A program made the position numbers and the translations under genes. A stretch of 64,000 nucleotides of DNA from Glaciecola sp. (GTDB lineage Bacteria > Pseudomonadota > Gammaproteobacteria > Enterobacterales > Alteromonadaceae). The DNA is taken from contig JAQWNF010000011.1 of NCBI GenBank assembly GCA_029246415.1, forward strand, positions 1 through 64,000, written 5' to 3'. Below are positions 56,303 through 64,000 of the stretch, piece by piece; the stretch's first letter is position 1, and every line of letters begins with the position of its first letter. The notes under the pieces were generated by a model, which had not been told where the DNA came from, made no database searches, and saw nothing but the letters and a program-made list of their open reading frames with translations.

Positions 56303-58270
56303 ATGCGTTTATTTATTGCTGAAAAACCTAGCTTGGGTCGCGCTATTGCAGAAGCATTACCTAAGCCATTAAAAAAATCATCAGGTTTCATTGTCGCAGC
56401 AAATGGTGACACGGTCACTTGGTGTATTGGTCACTTGTTAGAGCAAGCGCAACCTGAAGCCTATGATCCGGCTTTTAAAAAATGGTCACATGAACACTTA
56501 CCCATCATTCCTACTCGCTGGCAACTGCAACCCAAACCCAAAACGGCCAAGCAATTGAATGTGATCGCTAAACTAATAAAAAAAGCCAAATCCATTGTCC
56601 ATGCCGGTGATCCAGATCGTGAAGGCCAATTGTTAGTTGATGAGGTCATTCATTATCTAGGAGTGACAGCGACACAAAAAAGCACCATTCAACGTTGTTT
56701 AATCAATGATTTAACGCCTAAAGCAGTCAGCCAATCGCTAAATATGTTACGTGATAATCGAGAGTTCATTGCCCTATCCACTTCAGCATTAGCAAGATCA
56801 AGAGCAGATTGGTTATATGGTATTAACCTAACGCGTGCCTATACAATACAAGGAAAACAAGCCGGCTATCAAGGCGTGTTATCGGTCGGTCGTGTACAAA
56901 CTCCGTTATTAGGTTTAGTCGTACGTCGTGATTGGTTAATTGAGTCTTTTGTTAGTCAAACCTATTATGAAGTATGGGCAACATTATCAACCGAGCAAGG
57001 CTGTATGTTTAAAGCTAAATGGTTACCTAGTAAAGCTTGTCAGCCATATTTAGATGAACAAGGGCGAAATTTATCAAAAGCATTAGCCCAAAATGTCGTG
57101 CAACGGATCAGCCATCAACCGGCAACCGTTACCGTACTTAAACGCACTAAAAAATCACAACCAGCTCCCTTACCCTATAATTTATCCGCATTACAGATCG
57201 ATGCGAACAAAGCGTTTGGTTTATCAGCGCAACAAGTATTAGATATCTGTCAAACGTTATACGAGCGACACAAACTCATTACGTATCCACGTTCAGATAG
57301 TCGTTACTTACCCCATGGTCATTTTGCACAAGCTGCTACTATTTTGCATACTGTTGCACATAATGCGCCATTATTAGGGCAACAAGGTGTGCTTATTTCG
57401 AACACATGGACGCAAGGTGATTACTCGATTAAGCACAAATCAAAAGCTTGGAACGACAGTAAAGTCGATGCCCATCATGCCATTATTCCGACAAGTAAAA
57501 AGACTCAGCATTTAAGCGGACGAGAAGCAGATGTGTATGGCTTGATCAGCCGTAATTACCTTGCGCAATTTATGTCTAGGTATGAATTTTTCGATACGCG
57601 CGTAACGGTGAACATTAATAATGGTGAATTTGTGGCTTCAGCAAATGAATTGATTAACCAAGGTTGGAAATCTATATTCATTGGTTCAACCAAGAAACCA
57701 GCCACAAGCTTAAATGAGCAGTCCTCAGCACTGTCATCTATGCAACAATCGTCCCCTGCACTGCCAAAGCTTGTACTTAACGAGCGTGTAAACTCACTAC
57801 AAGCCGAATGGTTTGATAAGCAAACAAGCCCCCCAAAACCTTACACAGATGCAACATTATTGGCTGCAATGACAGGTATTAGTGCGCATATAAGCGATCC
57901 TCAATTAAAAAAAGTTTTACGTGATACAGATGGTTTAGGGACAGAAGCCACTAGAGCAAGTATTATTGAACTACTGTTTACTCGTAAATATTTAACCCGT
58001 TCAGGTAAAACAATTAGCTCCACCGTCACAGGGCAAACGCTTATTAAGGCATTGCCTGACGAAGCAACTTATCCTGACATGACTGCGCGTTGGGAGTCAC
58101 AGTTATCGGCAATATATTCAGGTCAAAGTACTTATAACACGCTGATGGCCCCGTTAAATCAGCAACTTGAACACTTAATTGAAACTAGCCATACCTTTAT
58201 TCCTGCGGGTTTAAACGGGTTAGGTAAAGCGAGTTTCAAGGGTAAAGGTAAATTTAAGCGACGTAAGTAG
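56303..58270 (+). CDS. topB: DNA topoisomerase III
   Basis: Type IA topoisomerase that decatenates DNA with single-stranded regions, acting with RecQ and at replication ends. The Toprim domain begins MRLFIAEKPSLGRAI and holds AGDPDREGQLLVDEV (residues ~101-115). The catalytic tyrosine is Y328 in KLITYPRSDSRYL, the same residue number as in E. coli TopB. SVGRVQTPLL is conserved in the family. The product has 655 residues (E. coli 653) and ends with a short basic tail (KASFKGKGKFKRRK). A possible LexA box lies in its promoter. Confidence 0.96.
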   Translation: MRLFIAEKPSLGRAIAEALPKPLKKSSGFIVAANGDTVTWCIGHLLEQAQPEAYDPAFKKWSHEHLPIIPTRWQLQPKPKTAKQLNVIAKLIKKAKSIVHAGDPDREGQLLVDEVIHYLGVTATQKSTIQRCLINDLTPKAVSQSLNMLRDNREFIALSTSALARSRADWLYGINLTRAYTIQGKQAGYQGVLSVGRVQTPLLGLVVRRDWLIESFVSQTYYEVWATLSTEQGCMFKAKWLPSKACQPYLDEQGRNLSKALAQNVVQRISHQPATVTVLKRTKKSQPAPLPYNLSALQIDANKAFGLSAQQVLDICQTLYERHKLITYPRSDSRYLPHGHFAQAATILHTVAHNAPLLGQQGVLISNTWTQGDYSIKHKSKAWNDSKVDAHHAIIPTSKKTQHLSGREADVYGLISRNYLAQFMSRYEFFDTRVTVNINNGEFVASANELINQGWKSIFIGSTKKPATSLNEQSSALSSMQQSSPALPKLVLNERVNSLQAEWFDKQTSPPKPYTDATLLAAMTGISAHISDPQLKKVLRDTDGLGTEATRASIIELLFTRKYLTRSGKTISSTVTGQTLIKALPDEATYPDMTARWESQLSAIYSGQSTYNTLMAPLNQQLEHLIETSHTFIPAGLNGLGKASFKGKGKFKRRK

Positions 58271-58320
58271 GCTAAAGAACGGCTAATAACAATAATCTAT
58301 CACTGGAGACCGGAATCCTC

Positions 58321-58770
58321 ATGTTTGATATACACGTAAAATATACAATGAATACTCCAATAGAGGTGGCTTTCGAAACATTAAGTCAACATGCTCAATA
58401 TGGTGAATTCAAAGCGGTTAAGTATGCGGCATTGATTGAGCAAGGAACAACAGAGCTTAATGGTGTCGGTGCATTACGTGAAGTTCACGTTGGCCCATTA
58501 CAATTAATGGAGCGCATAACGGTGTTTGAGCGACCTACTCGCTTAGATTATCATATTGAGAGTGCGAAACCGGTCAAGATCACGCATCAAATCGGCTCAA
58601 TACAGCTTACCAAAGTTGATGAAAACAATACTGATGTCAACTGGATCTCACAAGGTAACATCCATATGCCGTTGTTAGGCTGGTTGATCGATAAAAAATT
58701 CAGTCGTGATGGCGCAACAGGTTTTCTGTCTTTGCTGAAGCAAATTGAACGTGATAATAAAGCGGCTTAA
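58321..58770 (+). CDS. SRPBCC-family protein (polyketide cyclase/START-like fold)
   Basis: A 149-residue protein of the helix-grip fold: it opens with FDIHVKYTMNTPIEVAFETLSQHAQYGEF and continues with GVGALREVHVGPLQLMERI and the C-terminal helix DGATGFLSLLKQIER. Members bind hydrophobic ligands or act as cyclases and transport proteins; none of these can be chosen here. It has a GGAGACC ribosome binding context and lies 50 nt after topB. Confidence 0.8.
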   Translation: MFDIHVKYTMNTPIEVAFETLSQHAQYGEFKAVKYAALIEQGTTELNGVGALREVHVGPLQLMERITVFERPTRLDYHIESAKPVKITHQIGSIQLTKVDENNTDVNWISQGNIHMPLLGWLIDKKFSRDGATGFLSLLKQIERDNKAA

Positions 58771-59092
58771 TTTATTTGTATAAAAAAGCAACAAAAAGCA
58801 AAAGTAATCTGCCAAGTTGTCGATATAATATTTGAACGTGATGTTGAAATGGATTATTTCATACATGCATTATTAAGCTGTTAATCATGCGGACAAGGAC
58901 GTCCCATCACCGTTCAGCTTTTCCCCGTCTAAATACAGATTTTTTTCATACCTTAGAACTAGTCTCTAAGTGGTGTCAGTAATAAACCATTGATTATAAT
59001 AGCAAAAACCACAATCATTTAAAATGATACATTTGCTTTTAGCATTTCAAATCTTTATATTTCAGACATGTTAATTATTTAAATAACTGTTT
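58771..59092. other. 322-bp interval upstream of the TonB receptor gene
   Basis: No gene is supported. It contains a short GC-richer stretch (58889-58935), in which a minus-strand frame reads NLYLDGEKLNGDGTSLSA before a stop, an inverted repeat CTTAGA-N7-TCTAAG (58952-58970), a seven-T run, and a -10-like TATAAT at 58995. No riboswitch was recognised. Confidence 0.5.
58971..59000 (+). promoter_or_regulatory. Candidate promoter of the first TonB receptor gene
   Basis: A consensus -10 TATAAT follows a weak -35 (TGGTGT) by 18 nt. The inverted repeat CTTAGA/TCTAAG ends directly before the -35 and could be an operator. The 5' leader would be about 85 nt. Confidence 0.4.
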
Positions 59093-61504
59093 ATGCATAA
59101 ATTGTATTTGTTAACCTGTATCGGTATTGCCTTTGGTGCGTCTGCACACGAAAATCAAAATGGCATGGAAAATAACATCATTGAAAATATCGTTGTAATC
59201 GGTGCCAATCCATTAAATCAGCTGTCGCAAACTCAGTCGATTATAGGGCAGACGCAAACCCTAACAAGTCGTGATTTACATAATACCCCTACTCGCTCGT
59301 TAGCCGAAATTTTGCGTAACCAGCTAGTTAGTGTCAATATCAATGATGTGCAGAACAACCCTTTTCAACCCGATGTACAATATCGAGGTTTTACGGCTTC
59401 GCCTTTATTAGGCTTACCACAAGGCTTATCGATTTATTTGAATGGGACACGTGTCAACGAGCCCTTTGGTGATACGGTTAACTGGGATTTGTTACCCCTT
59501 GAGGCATTAGATAATGTTGTACTATTTTCTACCTCTAACCCTGTGTTTGGTCAAAATACTCTTGGTGGTGCGTTAGCGCTCAATACCAAAAATGGCTTTA
59601 GCTACACAGATACCACTATCAATGCCTCTTTAGGTCAATATGGCCGTGAAGAATGGTCAATTCAAACAGGCATGAACAAAGGTAATTGGGGTTGGTATGC
59701 ATTAGTCAACCAATATCAAGAAGACGGTTGGCGTGATTATTCGCCCAGTGAAGTCCTGCAATTTTTTAGTACTTTGTCTTATCATACCAAGTCCACTCAG
59801 GTAGATGTATCTTGGTTACATGCCGATAATAAACTGCTTGGCAATGGCGCAATACCCGAAGATTTACCCCAATTTGAATCTCGTTCATCCGTGTACACAC
59901 ACCCAGATCAAACCAATAATGAATTAAATTTTGTTTCGCTTAACATCAGTACTGAATTAACCGATTCGTTGAGTATGATTGTGAACGCGTTTTATCGCGA
60001 TAACAAGACTTCTTCTATAAATGGTGATGATAGTGATTTTGGCGCGTGTGAATTAGACACAGGTTTCATTACATTGTGTGAAATGGATGACGATGATGAT
60101 GATGACCATTTAACAAGTGATGATGAAATTGCAGCTGACGACGATGATGATGGTGAGATCCCTGCAGCTGACGATTTTGAAGTCGTTGAATTTGTAGGTT
60201 ATGATGATTTAGCTTTAAGTCAAATCAGTAATATTGATCCAACTGAAGTCGACGGCACTTACAACACTGGACAAGCGGATAATCAAAGTTTTGGTTTCAC
60301 TACTCAATTTACCCAAAAACATAACCTGGGAGCAAAACCAGCTACGACTATTTTTGGTTTTGGTGCGATCAATGGTGACATACACTATGAGGCAGATACG
60401 ACCTTTGGGATCTTAGACAACGATTCGGCACAATCCACTCGAACGGTCACCCCTATTACTGGCATTATGGATGCTGAAGCAATGGTCAGACTCGATGTAG
60501 ATACGCGTGCTAGTTTTGCTTATATTTCAAATGTCACACAACTTTCTGATGTAACTAACCTAAATATAGCTGCTCGCTACAACCGTGATCACATTTTAAT
60601 GAATGATCATTTAGCAGATGGAGAAGGTTCATTAGATGGTGATCATCGCTTTAATAGTTTTAATCCTGCTATCGGTATTTCACATCAAATTGATGCCAAT
60701 ACGCTGCTTAATATTTCATTAGCACAAGCAACACGAGTACCGAGTCCTGCAGAGCTAAGTTGTGCGGATGAAAATGACCCATGCCGCTTGCCTAATGGCT
60801 TTGTCGCTGATCCTCCACTGAACAAAGTGGTTACGCGTACCCTTGAGGCGAGTGTAAAAGGACAATTTAATACGACTAATTACAATGCAACAGTGTTTTA
60901 CTCACAAAGCATCGATGACATAATCTTTCAGCAAGCTGGTACTACATCATCTCGCGGATATTTTATCAATATTGATAAAACTCAACGCCTTGGTGCTGAG
61001 TTATCTGCGCAACATCAGTATATTGATGTGTTAGTAAGTGGTTCGTATAATTATTTGGATGCAACATTTGAATCAAGCTTTACCTCATTTAGCCCAATGA
61101 ATCCGTTGGGACCTGATCGTGAAGTATCACCTGGTGATAGCATCCCAGGTCAACCTAAACACCAAGTGAAACTTCGTATGGAATATGCTGTAACGACAAA
61201 CTGGCTGGTGGGCGCACAATATATCTATGCATCAAAACAGTATTACCGCGGTGATGAGTCCAATGAAAACAAAACTATCGATGGTTATGGTTTAGTGAAT
61301 GTATATTCAAGCTACGAGTACTCCAATGCATTGAGCTTTTCTATGCGTATTGATAACGTGTTTGACAACGACTACGACACATTTGGTACTTATGGCGAAG
61401 CTGATGAAGTGCTTGAAGATATTTACCCTGAAGTGGATTCACCTTATTTTATTGGTGTCGGTCATCCTCGAATGATATCAGTTAATGCGCAATATACTTT
61501 TTAA
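59093..61504 (+). CDS. TonB-dependent receptor with an aspartate-rich loop
   Basis: An 803-residue outer-membrane receptor powered by TonB. A signal peptide ends ...GASAHEN. The plug domain holds LAEILRNQLVSVNINDVQ, DVQYRGFTASPLLGLPQGLS and NPVFGQNTLGGALALNTKNG, and a 22-strand barrel follows, ending in AQYTF. Residues ~332-360 carry a run of seven aspartates and another of five separated by an acidic stretch, flanked by cysteines (ACELD, TLCEM). This probably forms an extracellular metal-rich loop. The ligand is unknown; a metal or metallophore is possible. A second receptor and a periplasmic binding protein follow. Confidence 0.88.
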   Translation: MHKLYLLTCIGIAFGASAHENQNGMENNIIENIVVIGANPLNQLSQTQSIIGQTQTLTSRDLHNTPTRSLAEILRNQLVSVNINDVQNNPFQPDVQYRGFTASPLLGLPQGLSIYLNGTRVNEPFGDTVNWDLLPLEALDNVVLFSTSNPVFGQNTLGGALALNTKNGFSYTDTTINASLGQYGREEWSIQTGMNKGNWGWYALVNQYQEDGWRDYSPSEVLQFFSTLSYHTKSTQVDVSWLHADNKLLGNGAIPEDLPQFESRSSVYTHPDQTNNELNFVSLNISTELTDSLSMIVNAFYRDNKTSSINGDDSDFGACELDTGFITLCEMDDDDDDDHLTSDDEIAADDDDDGEIPAADDFEVVEFVGYDDLALSQISNIDPTEVDGTYNTGQADNQSFGFTTQFTQKHNLGAKPATTIFGFGAINGDIHYEADTTFGILDNDSAQSTRTVTPITGIMDAEAMVRLDVDTRASFAYISNVTQLSDVTNLNIAARYNRDHILMNDHLADGEGSLDGDHRFNSFNPAIGISHQIDANTLLNISLAQATRVPSPAELSCADENDPCRLPNGFVADPPLNKVVTRTLEASVKGQFNTTNYNATVFYSQSIDDIIFQQAGTTSSRGYFINIDKTQRLGAELSAQHQYIDVLVSGSYNYLDATFESSFTSFSPMNPLGPDREVSPGDSIPGQPKHQVKLRMEYAVTTNWLVGAQYIYASKQYYRGDESNENKTIDGYGLVNVYSSYEYSNALSFSMRIDNVFDNDYDTFGTYGEADEVLEDIYPEVDSPYFIGVGHPRMISVNAQYTF

Positions 61505-61511
61505 GGTCATT

Positions 61512-61533
61512 TTCTCCTCCTAAAGGAGGAGAA
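61512..61533. terminator. Strong stem-loop after the first receptor gene
   Basis: A 9-bp stem TTCTCCTCC / GGAGGAGAA with a TAAA loop lies 7 nt after the stop. It lacks a T-tract, so it may protect the 3' end or mask the Shine-Dalgarno-like GGAGGAG it contains rather than terminate. Confidence 0.55.
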
Positions 61534-61662
61534 ATAATCACGTGATATGCGTCTAAAGGTCATGATACAAGGTTGATTCAATAGGCTAGAATCAAGCATC
61601 AGTAAGATTAACGATTAATTAACATATTTTTATTTGTTAAGAATTTTCCATTAAGAGAAATA

Positions 61663-63789
61663 ATGACTAAATCACATTTTCGTTCCCCACCTATGGCTTC
61701 TTCATTTTCAATGTCCGCGATAACCTTAGCATTATGTTTATCTAGTACTACATATGCCCAACAATCAGAAGTAGATGACGTAATAGTCGTAACAGGCTCG
61801 CATACTCCCATTGCTAAGCTCACCGCCTCTAACAATGTCGACGTCATTTCTCAGGATGAAATAGAACGAGTGCTTGCGGTTACCCCTGCAGATATATTAA
61901 ACCGTATTACGGGTGTTCATATACATACCAACAATGGCATGGAGTCATTACCCGCGATGCGCTCTCCTGTATTAACCGGCCCTGGTGCTGCTGGTGCGTT
62001 TATTTTTGCACAGGACAGCATTGCTACGCGTGCTGCAGGTTTTGCCAATAACAACGGCTTGTCTGAACTTAATTTGTCAGCAGCATCAGCCGTTGAAGTG
62101 ATTCGCGGTCCTGCCAGTGCGATTTATGGCTCAAATGCTGTGCATGGTGTCGTGAACGCAATCAGTGCTGGTGTCGATCAACCCGGTCGTCTACGTTTTT
62201 TATATGGTGACAACAATCACATCAATATCGCGACTAAATTTAGCGGTGAACAGTACGCTATCGACTATCAACATGTTAATGATGGTGGATTTCGAGACGA
62301 AAGTGATTTTGTTAGCAACAAACTTGATGCCAAATTTGTAAGCCAGTTTTCAGATGCCATTGTCACGACAACGTTCTCAGGGTTTAATCTAGATCAAGAA
62401 ACTGCGGGCTTTATTTCATCGGGCAGTAATGGCGATTGTTACACCTCTACTTTGGACGATAATGTTCTATATGAAGATATTGCAGCCATGGCTAAAAACT
62501 GTGATCCTGATGCATATCGTCAATGGTCAAGCGTTCGCTGGGCTTCAAAATGGGAGTGGTCACTGGATAATGGTGCTAAATTGGCTCTGACCCCATTTTA
62601 TCGAAACAATAGTATGGAGTTTAGGCAGCATTATTTGCCTTCGCGTGCCATTGAAGAAAATAGTCATTCTAGTGTGGGTGTCAAAACCATTTATAGCCAA
62701 TCTATTAGCAACGATCTAGAGTTGGTCGCCGGACTTGACCTGGAGTCCACTAATGGCACATTAATTGAAACGCAAGATACCGTAGACAAATACAGCTGGG
62801 GTAAAGCCCGCCAACAAGGTCAACACTTTAACTATGAAGTGGATGCGCAAATTATTGCACCATTTTTCCAAGTACAATATCAAGCCAATGAGCAACTGTC
62901 CTTAGATGCCAGTCTGCGTTTTGATAATACCCAATACGATTATGATAATTTAATCGCTGATGGAACCACAAAGGCCGACGGAACAAGTTGTACTAAAACC
63001 AATGGCGACCCGATTGCATGTTTGTTTTTACGCCCCGCGGATCGATCTGATGATTTTAGTCACACCTCGGTAAAAGTCGGTGCTAATTACTTACTGACCG
63101 ATACCACCGCCCTATTCGTCTCAGTTGCTTCGGGCTTCAGAGCCCCACAAACCACCGATTTATATCGTCTTCAAAATCAACAAAGCATCGGCACGATTGA
63201 TTCTGAAAGCACTGATAGTATTGAAATTGGCTACCGTCAACAGGCGCAAAATCTGAATTATGAAGTGGTGTGGTACACCATGAAAAAAGATAACTTTTTC
63301 TTCCGCGATGCAGATGGACTAAACGTTACTGATGGTAAAACTACCCATACAGGCCTAGAGATAGGTGTCGATTATCAGGTAAGCCCAACGTTAAATGTTG
63401 GCGTAAATTACTCATTTGCATCTCATGAATACGATTTTGACCGAGCCAGTTCAGATGTTGTCAGTGGTAATGAAATTGATACCGCACCAAGTAATATGGG
63501 TAATGTACAAATTACATGGCAACCGACTGATGCTTTATCTATGGAGCTTGAATGGTTAAATATGGGAACATATTATATAGATCCCGCTAACGAGCATGAA
63601 TATGATGGTCATGATTTAATGCATTTACGTACTAACTATCGCATGAGTGATACCGTAACACTGAGTGCCAATATCGATAACCTTACAGATGAAGCTTATG
63701 CATCAAGAGCAGATTATGCGTTTGGTACCTATCGTTTCTTTGCTGGTCAACCGCGCAATGTGAAAGTTGGCGTCGCAGTTAACTTCTAA
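61663..63789 (+). CDS. TonB-dependent receptor
   Basis: A 708-residue outer-membrane receptor. A signal peptide ends TTYAQQS; the TonB box region VDDVIVVTGSHTPIAKL and plug elements (ADILNRITGVHIHTN, SAVEVIRGPASAIYGSNAVHG) precede the beta barrel. The barrel ends with RNVKVGVAVNF, the C-terminal phenylalanine used by the BAM machinery. Two cysteine pairs (GDCYTS with KNCDPD; GTSCTKTNGDPIAC) could form disulfide loops. The ligand is unknown. It lies 9 nt before a periplasmic binding protein gene. Confidence 0.88.
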   Translation: MTKSHFRSPPMASSFSMSAITLALCLSSTTYAQQSEVDDVIVVTGSHTPIAKLTASNNVDVISQDEIERVLAVTPADILNRITGVHIHTNNGMESLPAMRSPVLTGPGAAGAFIFAQDSIATRAAGFANNNGLSELNLSAASAVEVIRGPASAIYGSNAVHGVVNAISAGVDQPGRLRFLYGDNNHINIATKFSGEQYAIDYQHVNDGGFRDESDFVSNKLDAKFVSQFSDAIVTTTFSGFNLDQETAGFISSGSNGDCYTSTLDDNVLYEDIAAMAKNCDPDAYRQWSSVRWASKWEWSLDNGAKLALTPFYRNNSMEFRQHYLPSRAIEENSHSSVGVKTIYSQSISNDLELVAGLDLESTNGTLIETQDTVDKYSWGKARQQGQHFNYEVDAQIIAPFFQVQYQANEQLSLDASLRFDNTQYDYDNLIADGTTKADGTSCTKTNGDPIACLFLRPADRSDDFSHTSVKVGANYLLTDTTALFVSVASGFRAPQTTDLYRLQNQQSIGTIDSESTDSIEIGYRQQAQNLNYEVVWYTMKKDNFFFRDADGLNVTDGKTTHTGLEIGVDYQVSPTLNVGVNYSFASHEYDFDRASSDVVSGNEIDTAPSNMGNVQITWQPTDALSMELEWLNMGTYYIDPANEHEYDGHDLMHLRTNYRMSDTVTLSANIDNLTDEAYASRADYAFGTYRFFAGQPRNVKVGVAVNF

Positions 63790-63798
63790 GGAAAATAA

Positions 63799-64000
63799 AT
63801 GAAACGCTCTTTTACCAAGGTGGTATCTATGCTTCGTCAGGCTAGTTTATTTGCCTTAGTTAAGTGTTTGTTGCTCACGCTACTATTTGCAAGTACCTTA
63901 GCGGTAAACGTCCAGGCGCAAGCGCAATCACAAATGCAGGCCCAACAATCAATCAGTGATTTACCTATCATTAGAGTAGGCGTGCTGCAGTTTGGTACAA
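63799..64000 (+). CDS. Start of a periplasmic solute-binding protein gene (partial)
   Basis: Only the first ~67 codons are in the window. A hydrophobic signal peptide (LVKCLLLTLLFASTLAVNVQA) precedes a Gln/Ala-rich linker and SDLPIIRVGVLQFGT, an opening typical of ABC-type substrate-binding proteins. The ribosome binding site AAGGAAAAT lies before the ATG. Placement right after a TonB receptor suggests a joint uptake system. The identity beyond that is not resolvable. Confidence 0.6.
   Translation, partial: MKRSFTKVVSMLRQASLFALVKCLLLTLLFASTLAVNVQAQAQSQMQAQQSISDLPIIRVGVLQFGT

Noticed and set aside
61481-61510. Minus-strand ATG with a perfect AGGAGG upstream
   Set aside because: The frame closes after ten codons and the Shine-Dalgarno-like sequence is one arm of a hairpin.
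1-64000. CRISPR arrays, insertion sequences, prophage, rRNA or tRNA genes
   Set aside because: No regularly spaced repeats, transposase, integrase or structural RNA signatures were seen on either strand.

Overview
The window is chromosomal DNA from an AT-rich marine gammaproteobacterium, most likely in the Alteromonadales (Colwellia/Thalassotalea/Shewanella-like). The case rests on gene content and order: msrC-proQ-prc, pepN followed by a DUF2835 gene, and the block NAD-glutamate dehydrogenase, pyrD, rlmL, glutaredoxin-like, uup, DUF3466, rmf, fabA. The genus cannot be settled by eye. No rRNA, tRNA, CRISPR array, prophage or insertion sequence was recognised.

0-24 kb is mostly housekeeping: purC, an RluF-type pseudouridine synthase, a frameshifted NorM-type MATE pump, a branched-chain 2-oxoacid dehydrogenase operon (E1alpha, E1beta, E2), rlmJ with a tightly linked Ser/Thr kinase, tesB, a gamma-carbonic-anhydrase-like protein, an alanine/serine-glyoxylate aminotransferase, a fused SpmA-SpmB protein, a TrmH-type methyltransferase, a SIMPL protein, msrC-proQ-prc, two Na+-coupled transporters and pepN.

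24-31 kb holds a four-gene envelope operon (DUF1302 outer-membrane protein, DUF1329 protein, YCF48-type propeller, MMPL/RND transporter) between pepN and the glutamate dehydrogenase gene. From 31 to 45 kb the conserved central block resumes and ends with rmf and fabA. The fabA promoter carries a convincing FabR operator exactly between its -35 and -10 boxes.

45-51 kb is the most distinctive region. Four photolyase/cryptochrome-family genes form two divergent operons: a non-canonical photolyase-like protein and a CRY-DASH on the minus strand, and a class I photolyase, an iron-sulfur (6-4)-type photolyase and a DUF2256 mini-protein on the plus strand. A palindrome lies in the shared promoter region. 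51-56 kb is a run of decaying signalling genes: a frameshifted GAF-GGDEF-EAL protein, an intact REC-GGDEF protein with a degenerate GGDEF motif, an EAL fragment abutting a truncated PAS-REC gene at a rearrangement junction, and a histidine kinase broken by a stop and a frameshift.

56-64 kb carries topB, whose promoter overlaps a LexA-box-like palindrome, a SRPBCC protein, two TonB-dependent receptors (the first with an aspartate-rich loop) and the start of a periplasmic solute-binding protein gene, suggesting an uptake locus that continues past the window edge. Two small genes, rmf and the DUF2256 gene, were found by reading the sequence directly.
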